DNA of 64,000 bases from Verrucomicrobiales bacterium. Its GTDB lineage: Bacteria; Verrucomicrobiota; Verrucomicrobiia; Verrucomicrobiales; DEV007. Of the stretch, positions 1 through 10,018 are shown piece after piece (within the stretch, counting starts at the first letter, position 1; each line of letters starts with the position of its first letter). Made by a program: the position numbers and the translations under genes. The notes beneath the pieces were generated by a model that had not been told where the DNA came from, ran no database searches, and saw only the letters and a list, made by a program, of their open reading frames with translations. The stretch spans positions 558,001 to 622,000 of the forward strand of contig PAAG01000047.1 of assembly GCA_002698785.1 (NCBI GenBank). Direction: 5' to 3'.

Positions 1-2
1 TC

Positions 3-872
3 AGCCTGAATCCTTACCGGGGGTGCGAGCATGGGTGCGCTTACTGCTATGCCCGCCCCTATCACGAGTATCTCGGATTCAATTGTGGAATTGATTTTGA
101 GACCCGTATTCTGGCAAAGCCCAAGGCGGCAGAGTTACTCGAAGAGACTCTCTCCAAAAAGTCCTGGAAGCCCGCCTCACTCGCCTGCAGTGGCGTGACA
201 GACTGCTATCAGCCAGTCGAAAGGGAATTGAAAGTCACCCGTTCCTGCCTCGAAATACTCGCTGATTTCAGAAATCCGGTGGGAATCGTGACCAAAAATG
301 CCTTGGCAACACGAGATGTCGATTTGCTGGCAAATCTCGCCAATCACGGAGCTTCCGCCGTTGTTTTATCGATCACCACCCTTGACGCCAAACTCGCAGG
401 AACGCTGGAGCCACGTGCGTCCCGACCACAAGCGAGACTGGAAGCGATTCGCACGTTGAGTGAGGCAGGAATACCGACAGGAGTGTCGGTAGCCCCTATT
501 ATTTCCGGACTGAACGATCACGAAATACCCGCCATCCTTGAAGCGGCCGCAGAACATGGGGCCCAGTTTGCGACGGGAATCGTTTTGAGGCTCCCATTCG
601 CGGTGAAAGATATTTTCTCGGCATGGCTGGATCAGTTCGCAGCAGGTAGAAAAGAGACCATCCTGAACCGTGTCAGAGAAATGCGGGGAGGGAGTCTCAA
701 CGACTCCCGATTTGGCCACAGAATGAAGGGAAAAGGGCCTCTGGCAGAGCAGATTGAGCAGATGCTGGCGGTCTCCAAAAAGCGCTATGGCCTAGATCGG
801 AAGCGAGAACCGCTCTCGATTGCAGCTTTTCGTCGACGAATCCCCGGCCAAATGGAACTCTTCGACTGTTGA
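3..872 (+). CDS. PA0069/SplB-like radical SAM protein (5' truncated)
   Basis: The reading frame is open from the left edge, so the N terminus is outside the window. The first visible residues contain GCEHGCAYCYARP, a CxxxCxYC cluster-binding motif that would hold the radical SAM [4Fe-4S] cluster and cleave S-adenosylmethionine. Further on are a glycine/serine strand (SGVTDCYQPVE), the VTKNAL strand and the VSVAPIISGLND strand. These are typical of the PA0069-type family, which is related to spore photoproduct lyase. The C-terminal basic tail ends in PGQMELFDC. The substrate of this family is not established, and DNA repair is only suggested by homology to SplB. The gene lies 138 nt upstream of EF-G in the same direction with no obvious terminator between. 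Confidence 0.85.
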   Translation, partial: SLNPYRGCEHGCAYCYARPYHEYLGFNCGIDFETRILAKPKAAELLEETLSKKSWKPASLACSGVTDCYQPVERELKVTRSCLEILADFRNPVGIVTKNALATRDVDLLANLANHGASAVVLSITTLDAKLAGTLEPRASRPQARLEAIRTLSEAGIPTGVSVAPIISGLNDHEIPAILEAAAEHGAQFATGIVLRLPFAVKDIFSAWLDQFAAGRKETILNRVREMRGGSLNDSRFGHRMKGKGPLAEQIEQMLAVSKKRYGLDRKREPLSIAAFRRRIPGQMELFDC

Positions 873-1010
873 ATTTACGCCAAGGACGTGCATATTCCCG
901 CGCGTCGACCGAGAATATTCCCCCGAAATCGGAATTCTCGGTTGCCAACGGACGGCTTTGATCAACTATAGCCGCTCCCAATTACGGTTCAATCCAAACA
1001 ACCCAGGTAG

Positions 1011-3095
<2,085 letters not shown>

Positions 3096-3130
3096 GAAAA
3101 GTCCTTTCTTTGTTCCCAAAGAACGATTTG

Positions 3131-3161
3131 AAAAGCCGGGTGGATATCCACCCGGCTTTTT
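3131..3161 (+). terminator. Rho-independent terminator of EF-G gene
   Basis: A perfect inverted repeat with 11-bp GC-rich arms (GCCGGGTGGAT / ATCCACCCGGC) is flanked by AAAA on the left and TTTTT on the right. It starts 36 nt after the EF-G stop codon. It could also work on the minus strand because of the flanking A-tract. Confidence 0.9.
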
Positions 3162-3246
3162 CTTTGTTCAGGAGATCAAAAAAGAGAGGCACCTCTCTCG
3201 AAGTGCCTCTCTTGACTAAACCAAACGACTGGCAAATGGAAAATAA

Positions 3247-3729
3247 TCAGGCAGCAGCAGGTTGCTCGAGAACATCCAGGCGAAGTCTTGACCAAGACAA
3301 TCTCTGGTCTTCAGACTCTCCTTCCTGCCCGACGAAAGCTGTCAGGCGAGTGTTCCCTTCGAGAGAGAAAGCAGGATACAGGAAGATTTCTCCCTGGATA
3401 CGCACGCTGCATACAAAATTGGCGCCGAAGCGGTAAAGAGTGAGGTCGCAAGCAATCGGCGAGCCCGGGCTTACAGGAGACTGGGATAGGTAACCGATAA
3501 CTCCTCCTCCGTTACTGAGGTCGCAAACTTCGCCAGTAGCCGGATAGACTGCTACCGTGATACCTCGATTGCAGCTCTCATCGCGGATACCGACGAGAAT
3601 TCTTTTGGTAACGCGGGAGGGCTCCAAGTCTACTTTGAAGCTGATCTCGGCATTCGGATTGTCGACCATTGGGGTCTTACCCAATTCTTCGAGCTGAAAT
3701 TGCTGGAGATTCGGAATGATGGAGTTCAT
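3247..3729 (-). CDS. Hypothetical protein, small beta-rich cytoplasmic protein
   Basis: I do not recognise this 160-residue protein. It has no signal peptide or membrane segment. Alternating hydrophobic/polar stretches (ISFKVDLEP, KRILVGIRDE, ITVAVYPATG, GGGVIGYL, IACDLTLYRFG, FVCSVRIQGE) suggest an all-beta fold, possibly a beta-sandwich. A likeness to SPRY/lectin-type domains is only an impression. The ATG at 3729 (MNSIIPNLQQ) is preferred. An in-frame GTG at 3753 would add eight residues. A consensus-like promoter lies 69 nt upstream of the ATG, which supports an independently transcribed gene. Confidence 0.7.
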   Translation of the reverse strand: MNSIIPNLQQFQLEELGKTPMVDNPNAEISFKVDLEPSRVTKRILVGIRDESCNRGITVAVYPATGEVCDLSNGGGVIGYLSQSPVSPGSPIACDLTLYRFGANFVCSVRIQGEIFLYPAFSLEGNTRLTAFVGQEGESEDQRLSWSRLRLDVLEQPAAA

Positions 3730-3797
3730 AACAACAGATGAGGCAGATTTCACAAAAACAACGCAGGATTACGGAATAATTTATAATTTATATTGTT

Positions 3798-3826
3798 ATT
3801 ATACAAAGTTTATTCTTGTTAATCAA
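3798..3826 (-). promoter_or_regulatory. Sigma70-type promoter for the small beta-rich protein gene
   Basis: On the minus strand, TTGATT (3821-3826) and TATAAT (3798-3803) are separated by exactly 17 nt. The predicted start would be near 3791, giving a 5' UTR of about 60 nt to the ATG at 3729. The surrounding region 3754-3900 is very AT-rich and holds no gene. Confidence 0.65.
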
Positions 3827-3989
3827 ATAAAATATGAAAATTATTGAAACTTCGTTAAATTTTCAGCTTCGCGAAGCAAAATACTGATTTTGCTTTTCAT
3901 TCCCGCTCACCTCACCTCTCTTATCCACCAGAGCATTTCAGGCACGAAGGGTTCGATTTTCCCGGCCGGTGAGTTCGATTATTACACGA

Positions 3990-5390
3990 ATGGAGGACGA
4001 TTTTTTCACTGAAGATCTCATCGTAGATGAAACCTCGGAAAATGTTAAAGGGGGTAAATATTCCTCTTTTCCAGATCCGACGATGCCTCTTGCTGCCAGG
4101 ATGCGCCCCCGCAATCTGGATGAATACGCCGGGCAGTCGCACATTTTGGGCGAAGGGAAGTTGCTGCGCAGGGCCATTGAAGCAGATCGGTTCACCTCGT
4201 TGATTTTCTATGGGCCTCCCGGAGTTGGGAAAACGAGTCTGGCTGAGTTGATTGCGCAGCGGACGAAGTCGCGTTTTATCAACCTTTCTGGAGTTGAGAG
4301 TAATGTGGCCGAGATTCGGAAGGCTGCGGAGGCGGCTCGGCAGTTTCAGCGCACCCGAAACGAAATCACCACGCTGTTCGTGGATGAGATTCACCGGTTC
4401 AACAAATCGCAACAAGACGTCCTGCTGCCCCACATCGAGCGAGGGACGGTTCGTTTTATCGGTGCGACAACGCACAATCCTTATTTTTACATCAACAGCC
4501 CCCTGGTATCCCGTAGCCAGGTATTTCAGCTTGAGCCTTTGTCTGATGAAGACTTGGCCAAACTTCTGCAATCTGCCGTTTCCGATCCCGAACGTGGGTT
4601 CGGGAAAAAGGATATCGATCTCAGTCCTGAAGCGGCGAAGCACTTTGTCGCCATGTGCGATGGTGATGCGAGAAAGCTTCTGACCTCGTTTGAACTTGGC
4701 GTTCTCACCACTGAGCCCGATCCCGAAACGGGAAAGATCACAATCGATCTGGATGTTGCGGAGGATTCGATTCAGCGGAAAACGGTGGTCTACGATGCTG
4801 ATGGAGACGCGCATTACGACACGATCAGCGCATTTATTAAGTCGATGCGCGGCTGCGACCCGGATGCGGCGTTGTACTGGCTGGCGAAGATGCTTTACGC
4901 GGGAGAAGACATTCGTTTTATCGCGCGGCGTATCGTGATCGCCGCCAGTGAGGATGTGGGTATGGCGGACTCCAATGCTTTGCGAGTGGCAGTCGCCGCA
5001 CAGCAAGCGGTGGAGTTTATCGGGATGCCGGAAGCTCGGATTCCCCTCGCCCATGCCGCCGTTTATGTCGCGACCGCGCCAAAGAGCAACCGCGCGTACG
5101 AGGGGATCAATGCCGCTCTGAAAGATGTCGCGGAAGGGAGAACGCTGGCAGTCCCTCCGCATCTGCGGACAAAGTCGCGGAAGAAGCTGGGCACCGAAGG
5201 CGGAGCCATTGAGGATGGTGAGACTGTGTACCAGTATGGGCATGACAGCGAAGAGGGATACATCCCTCAGGCGTATATGCCGGAAGGCCGACGGTATTAC
5301 GAGCCATCACAGAATGGGATGGAACAAAGGGTAGCCGAGCGATTGGAGCATTGGCGAAAGCTTTTTGAGGAATCAAGAGGCTCCACGTAG
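3990..5390 (+). CDS. rarA: Replication-associated recombination AAA+ ATPase RarA/MgsA
   Basis: RarA is a clamp-loader-like AAA+ ATPase that acts at stalled replication forks and single-stranded DNA. The 466-residue product has PLAARMRPRNLDEYAGQ at its start, Walker A GPPGVGKT (residues 75-82), Walker B LFVDEIHRFNKSQQD (about 129-143), and sensor 1 in FIGATTHNP. The C-terminal part has the YDADGDAHYDTISAFIKSMRG and DPDAALYWLAKML segments, typical of the RarA C-terminal tetramerisation domain. The ATG at 3990 is chosen. A GTG at 3969 is in frame and would add MSSIITR. The N-terminal ~30 residues are acidic and not part of the AAA domain. The gene ends 7 nt from the convergent M50-HlyD gene. Confidence 0.93.
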   Translation: MEDDFFTEDLIVDETSENVKGGKYSSFPDPTMPLAARMRPRNLDEYAGQSHILGEGKLLRRAIEADRFTSLIFYGPPGVGKTSLAELIAQRTKSRFINLSGVESNVAEIRKAAEAARQFQRTRNEITTLFVDEIHRFNKSQQDVLLPHIERGTVRFIGATTHNPYFYINSPLVSRSQVFQLEPLSDEDLAKLLQSAVSDPERGFGKKDIDLSPEAAKHFVAMCDGDARKLLTSFELGVLTTEPDPETGKITIDLDVAEDSIQRKTVVYDADGDAHYDTISAFIKSMRGCDPDAALYWLAKMLYAGEDIRFIARRIVIAASEDVGMADSNALRVAVAAQQAVEFIGMPEARIPLAHAAVYVATAPKSNRAYEGINAALKDVAEGRTLAVPPHLRTKSRKKLGTEGGAIEDGETVYQYGHDSEEGYIPQAYMPEGRRYYEPSQNGMEQRVAERLEHWRKLFEESRGST

Positions 5391-5397
5391 AGTCGTT

Positions 5398-7623
5398 TCA
5401 CCCTGCTGCCTGGGCCTTGGCCTGCTGAATCTTCTCTCTCACAAAAGAATTCACTTCCTCGAAAAGCCAGACGCCAAGCCTTTCGCGTTCCGCATTGGCA
5501 AACCGAACGTAGCCCCACTCCCCCTCAAGAGGTGATTCATTCCCATCCAGGGCCAGACTGGCTCTGCCTATAAATCTTGAGTCAACGAGTTGCCTTCCCA
5601 TCAATCCTGTTTGCGATCGATCTTTTTCCTGAGCAATTTCCTTTTCACGCTCGACCAGAGGTTCGGCACTCGCACGTAAAGCAAGCGGGCCTCCACCAGG
5701 GGCAGCCATGACTTCGTGCGGAAGTGTTCGAGTCGCACGACTTTCCAATCTGTCCAACTTTCCGGAGATCTCCTTCGGCCTCCCCCGCAGTCGAACCCGG
5801 ATAACTGGGTCATCCTGTTCAGCGATCTCTTCGAAGTCCTCCTGCCGAATCGAAATGAGCAATTCTTTCTCTTCACTGCCAATAACGGAGAGGATTTCGT
5901 CGCCTACATTCAACCAGGTTCCCGGGAGGGATTCGAGTTTTCGGCCAACAATTCTCCCATTGTTAGGTGCCTTTACTTCGAGCGCCGCCAAATACTTCCG
6001 GCTTTCGAGGATCTTTTCTTCCAGTCCTTCAATCGTTTCCAATTCTGCCTGGTAGGCGGACAGGTCTTCGGCCTGGTAGTAGCTGCGCGCCCGGATCTTC
6101 GACCACTGAAGCTCGACTTCGAGCTTTTTGTATTCGGCCTCCTCGTCAGGATTCGAAAGATGAGCCAGAATATCTCCCTCTTTGACGGTATCCCCTTCGT
6201 TTACGAGAACGGTCTCTACCTTTCCACGAACTCCTGCGCGAATGTTCTCCCGATCCGTATACTCAACGACACCGAGAGCCCTGCCTGTGGGATTGATTCG
6301 AACCAAAAACAAAAGTAACGCGAGTGCTCCGACCAAAGCGCCCAATCGAAGCATGACCTGTAGAGGTTTCACCCCGCTCCCTTTCTTCCCCAGGAAGGTA
6401 ATGAACTTCACTACCATCGAGCCCAATACAAACAGGATGGATGCCAGCGCTAGAACCAAGCCGGCCCCTTTAAACAAGAGACTGACGATGATAGTAATTC
6501 CGATCCAGATCACGACTTTCCAAATTGCTGCCAGCACTCCATACAATGGAACTGCCACAGGATGCTGCCGCGCTGCCGGAGGCATCGGGAGATCTTTCAC
6601 GCCGAGTAAGAAATGCTTTCCAAACCACAGGAGAAACTGCTGCCCCTTCGTTCCCAAATTAGGAATGCCAAGCAGATCGCAGAGAATGTAGTACCCGTCG
6701 AACCGCATCAACGGGTTGGCATTGAAGAGGACTGTCACGAATGTGGCGGCGATGACCGCGCTGTGAAGTGACGTGTTAAGAATGCCAGGAGCTGTATTCA
6801 GCCAACCTAACAGACACACGCATGCGATAGCGACTTCGACATACATCCCTGCTCCCGCAACAACAATCCGCTTCCATTTTGACGTAAATTTCCAGCTTGA
6901 GGAGGCATCTACGAATGCCAAAGGAGTCACAAAGGCAAGGAGCTGAACACCCCATTCAGGAACCGCACCTCCATACCGACGGGTCGCTAGTCCATGCCCG
7001 AATTCGTGAAGGACCTTCAACACGGCATAGATTGCGATGACACGAATCCAGTTCTCTGGAGCAATCACCTGCCCAGCCGCCGAAACAAACCTTTCCCACT
7101 CCGGAGCAAGCTGCGCGGCTGTATACGCTATGAGAAACAACCACAAGAGTAATCCCGGAAGGGAAAACAACCATCCAAGCCATTTCTGGGAAGAAGCGAG
7201 AAGTCGATCAGGACATCCAAGAGGGATCTTGAAAAACATGATCTTGGCGACCGGGTTCTGCTTTCTTTTCTCCCGCTGCCTGGTCCACTGCTCCCGCCGG
7301 CGTTCCCCCTGGCCACTCGTTTCCGATTCGAGCAGATCATTATCTATGAGCCAGCGAAGCATCTGCTCGCCTTGTTGCTCGGTCAGGGCATCTTCCCCTT
7401 GCGTTGCTGCGTTCCGAGCGAGTGCCTGAGCGATCGTCGTACGCCCATCAAAACTTTGAATGAACTGATGCTCCGGAAAGCCGACGTGGAAGAAGCGTCC
7501 CTTGGAAGTGTCTTCAATGATGTAGGTCGGTTCGCCGCGGTACTCTTGGTAGTGCGTGCGCACATCTCTGCGCAAGCGAGGTCGCGACGAAGAAATTTCA
7601 CTGACTCTATGATCGATAGACAT
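5398..7623 (-). CDS. PqqD-like / M50 site-2 protease / HlyD fusion protein
   Basis: This 741-residue membrane protein has three parts. Residues ~30-100 (TYIIEDTSKGRFFHVGFPEHQ... to LIDNDLLES) look like a PqqD-type winged domain, which in RiPP systems binds precursor peptides. Residues ~150-430 form a polytopic M50 (site-2 protease) domain with the zinc motif HEFGH (206-210) and the distal NPLMRFDG (303-310). After a transmembrane segment (LGALVGALALLLFLVRI) comes an HlyD/biotinyl-lipoyl adaptor with GVRGKVETVLVNEGDTVKEG, a coiled coil and VKAPNNGRIVG. The usual partner proteins of HlyD adaptors (ABC or RND pumps) are not adjacent. It is the second gene of a two-gene operon, 12 nt after the GAF/HlyD gene. 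Proteolysis plus export of a peptide is an inference. Confidence 0.88.
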   Translation of the reverse strand: MSIDHRVSEISSSRPRLRRDVRTHYQEYRGEPTYIIEDTSKGRFFHVGFPEHQFIQSFDGRTTIAQALARNAATQGEDALTEQQGEQMLRWLIDNDLLESETSGQGERRREQWTRQREKRKQNPVAKIMFFKIPLGCPDRLLASSQKWLGWLFSLPGLLLWLFLIAYTAAQLAPEWERFVSAAGQVIAPENWIRVIAIYAVLKVLHEFGHGLATRRYGGAVPEWGVQLLAFVTPLAFVDASSSWKFTSKWKRIVVAGAGMYVEVAIACVCLLGWLNTAPGILNTSLHSAVIAATFVTVLFNANPLMRFDGYYILCDLLGIPNLGTKGQQFLLWFGKHFLLGVKDLPMPPAARQHPVAVPLYGVLAAIWKVVIWIGITIIVSLLFKGAGLVLALASILFVLGSMVVKFITFLGKKGSGVKPLQVMLRLGALVGALALLLFLVRINPTGRALGVVEYTDRENIRAGVRGKVETVLVNEGDTVKEGDILAHLSNPDEEAEYKKLEVELQWSKIRARSYYQAEDLSAYQAELETIEGLEEKILESRKYLAALEVKAPNNGRIVGRKLESLPGTWLNVGDEILSVIGSEEKELLISIRQEDFEEIAEQDDPVIRVRLRGRPKEISGKLDRLESRATRTLPHEVMAAPGGGPLALRASAEPLVEREKEIAQEKDRSQTGLMGRQLVDSRFIGRASLALDGNESPLEGEWGYVRFANAERERLGVWLFEEVNSFVREKIQQAKAQAAG

Positions 7624-7635
7624 CGCCGACCAAAA

Positions 7636-9534
7636 TTACCAAAGCTTCAATCGTAGATATTCCCAAAGTCGGTGGAAGAAAATCCAACCCAACGGTTTTC
7701 GGTCCGTAAGAATTCGAACATCTCCTTTCATTCCCGGGCGAAGAATCTCGTTCTTGTTTTCCAGCGTTGCCTCAGCAATGAAAACATTTGTTCCGTCCTG
7801 AATTTCCGAAACAGGATGAATCATCCCCAACTCTGACTCCCAGACCTGGCTGCTATCTGATTCGAGACGAAGTTTCACCTCAGAGCCAACTGATGCATGC
7901 CGAACTTCTGTTTCGGGGATAGCAATCTCCATGATCATTTCGTCTAACGGAGCCACTTCAAACAATTTCTCTCCTGCCGTGACAGGAACCCCTTCCGACC
8001 TTTCCAAGTCCCCTACCAACACGACGCCGTCGATCGGCGAACGGATGATCAAATTGTCACTCCGGAATTGAAGTCGCTCGACTTCAAGAGCGAGTCTGTC
8101 AGCTTCCAGCTGCGTCATTTGAATTGTGGCAGGATCTTCCAACACCATCGCGTTGTCACGTTTCTTCACGGCAGCACGCTGAGCGGCAATTGATTCTGCC
8201 AACTGCACTCGTGTTTCGCGCCCATCGAGTTCAGCGAGAATCTGCCCTTCCTCCACCTCGTCTCCGGGCTTCACGTATGTCCGATACAAGCGGTTATCAA
8301 ATGGCGCTGCCACAGTCCGTCGAACGACTGGCTGAATCCGGCAGTCTGCGTTCAACCGATACGTCACCGGGAATAGCATCGTTACTGTAAGCGCAAGCAC
8401 CGCGATTCCCGCTGCAATCCTACGGGTCATTCCGCTACGCCAGAAACGAAGCCAGCTTCCCAGAAGTGGTCCGGGTTTGGATTTTTTGAGAAAACCTACC
8501 AAGGCCGTCAAATGAGGCTGACAGGCCCTGACCAATCGATAGCTCTTTCTGCTGACACTTGGAGCTCCCGCTGCCCACATCAGGGCAACCGCTCCAGAGA
8601 AACCGGCTTCCTTACTCACCAGCGGAGCGACTACGACACGACCGGATTTAAAGGAATGGAGGAGATCGTCGTGGTTGGCGGAGATGACGACCTCTTTGAT
8701 CATTTCGTCCTGCCCTGGCCAAACGGTTATCTCGCCGAGAGCAATCGCTTCCTTCATCGCTGCACCCAATTGAGAATATCCGAGCGTTCGTTTTTCTTCG
8801 CTGCTCATTCCCGACACGGCGTGAACTTTGCAACTGTGGCTGTTTCCCGTTCCGATCGCGACCCTCTGGCATCCGAAGAACTTTTCGAGTTCAGTGGCAA
8901 GGGAGAATGCAGCTCGCTTGAAAGTGTCAGCCTCAGCCGTGCGAGAAAACATTTCGACCAGCATGGTCGCCTGGTTGAACGCCTGCTCGTTTTCATTGGC
9001 CTCTTCGATCAGGTCGCGCTGAACAAAAAACTGCGTCGTCAAATGCAGCATCGAGAAGCAAGGATCGGCAAATGCGACACGCTCTGGTGGAAGGAATGCT
9101 GTCAGACAGATGGGAGAATCGGACTGCAAAATGAAGGGAACGGTAAGCCGTGCGTGTTGCCGACCCGCGATGAGAACCTGTGCCTGGTTGCTCACTCTTT
9201 CGCTCAAGGTCTTCTCAATGAGTTCAGCGGGAGGTATCCAGACTTTTCTCTGTTCGGGGTCAGTCGTTACAGATGCAAAACCCACAATGGATACCTTGGA
9301 ATCGGCTTGCTCATGGATGGCAACGGCAGCTGCGCCGAGAAGGAGCTTCACGTATTCCGCAAAGAGCTGGAGAAACTCCTGCCGATTCGCAGCACGCCCG
9401 AAAAGCTGCGCCAAGGGGTGAAGAGAGTCCTCTGGCCGCAGCGCACGAATGACGGGTACATCACCAGCAGGCCGGCGGCTTTCAACCGGCTTTCCTACAG
9501 ACCCACGAACATCACTGACAACATCACCTGACAT
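7636..9534 (-). CDS. GAF-domain / HlyD membrane-fusion adaptor protein
   Basis: The 632-residue product (from the ATG at 9534) has an N-terminal cytoplasmic half with two GAF-like stretches (EFLQLFAEYVKLLLGAAAVAIHE and RAAFSLATELEKFFGCQRVAIGT). A single transmembrane helix follows (RIAAGIAVLALTVTMLF), then a periplasmic HlyD-type adaptor: ADCRIQPVVRRTVAAPFDNRL, VKPGDEVEEGQILAELDG, a coiled-coil hairpin and IRSPIDGVVLVGDLE. The open frame extends to 9618, but the promoter at 9590-9618 sits inside that extension, so ATG 9534 is the better start. It is co-transcribed with the PqqD/M50/HlyD gene downstream. GAF domains usually sense small ligands or act in regulation. The ligand here is unknown. 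Confidence 0.85.
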   Translation of the reverse strand: MSGDVVSDVRGSVGKPVESRRPAGDVPVIRALRPEDSLHPLAQLFGRAANRQEFLQLFAEYVKLLLGAAAVAIHEQADSKVSIVGFASVTTDPEQRKVWIPPAELIEKTLSERVSNQAQVLIAGRQHARLTVPFILQSDSPICLTAFLPPERVAFADPCFSMLHLTTQFFVQRDLIEEANENEQAFNQATMLVEMFSRTAEADTFKRAAFSLATELEKFFGCQRVAIGTGNSHSCKVHAVSGMSSEEKRTLGYSQLGAAMKEAIALGEITVWPGQDEMIKEVVISANHDDLLHSFKSGRVVVAPLVSKEAGFSGAVALMWAAGAPSVSRKSYRLVRACQPHLTALVGFLKKSKPGPLLGSWLRFWRSGMTRRIAAGIAVLALTVTMLFPVTYRLNADCRIQPVVRRTVAAPFDNRLYRTYVKPGDEVEEGQILAELDGRETRVQLAESIAAQRAAVKKRDNAMVLEDPATIQMTQLEADRLALEVERLQFRSDNLIIRSPIDGVVLVGDLERSEGVPVTAGEKLFEVAPLDEMIMEIAIPETEVRHASVGSEVKLRLESDSSQVWESELGMIHPVSEIQDGTNVFIAEATLENKNEILRPGMKGDVRILTDRKPLGWIFFHRLWEYLRLKLW

Positions 9535-9589
9535 AAAACTGAAATCAGTCGCCGTCCGGGAGAATGTGCCGGAAAATCGACCGAACAAA

Positions 9590-9618
9590 AAGATACCTTG
9601 GATAAGACAAGCTGACAA
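9590..9618 (-). promoter_or_regulatory. Sigma70-type promoter of the GAF/HlyD - M50/HlyD operon
   Basis: On the minus strand, TTGTCA (9613-9618) and TATCTT (9590-9595) are separated by 17 nt. The predicted start lies near 9583, about 49 nt upstream of the ATG at 9534. Confidence 0.55.
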
Positions 9619-10018
9619 TCACCGAAACGAAGGCTTTTTGAGCCCATTCTCGAATGTGCCTTAGAGAATCGAATTGGTTCTCACTCGGTGCATTTGGCAA
9701 AATGAAGGGAAATGATGGGAGTTTCCGTTTTTATCATTTTCCTCGTAATCCTTTAAACGTCATTTGATTGTGTATTTTCATCGACCATCATTTTGTGATT
9801 TTTCCTCATTTCCAGGGGATTTCGTAGTTTTGGGCGGCGGCGAGAGAACTCGCTGAGCACCATTCTAACATAACCATAAATAATGGTCGAGAAGTTTACA
9901 GAGGCGGCACGATCTCAGTTGCTCTGCTGCCACCAAAAGGCGGAACTCCATACTTTGTGAGAGTTGACCAGTTGAATTACTTTCCGCTGAACTATCCGAG
10001 TTTTCTGGGTACGATCCT
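9619..10018. other. Intergenic region without a supported gene
   Basis: About 400 nt separates two minus-strand genes. The 9620-9830 part is moderately AT-rich and has no ATG-initiated frame of useful length. A plus-strand frame from about 9830 to 10042 is open and reads like protein, but it has no start codon (see rejected items). I see no clear terminator for the upstream gene. Confidence 0.6.

Noticed and set aside
1-872. Sulfatase-maturing (anSME) radical SAM enzyme for the two sulfatases
   Set aside because: The motifs match the PA0069/SplB-like family. There is no SPASM domain, and the gene is more than 50 kb from the sulfatases.
3921-5243. 440-codon minus-strand frame opposite rarA
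   Set aside because: It is the antisense shadow of the clear AAA+ ATPase and contains no known motif.
9535-9618. Upstream extension of the GAF/HlyD gene
   Set aside because: The best promoter for the operon lies inside this extension, so the transcript would begin after it.
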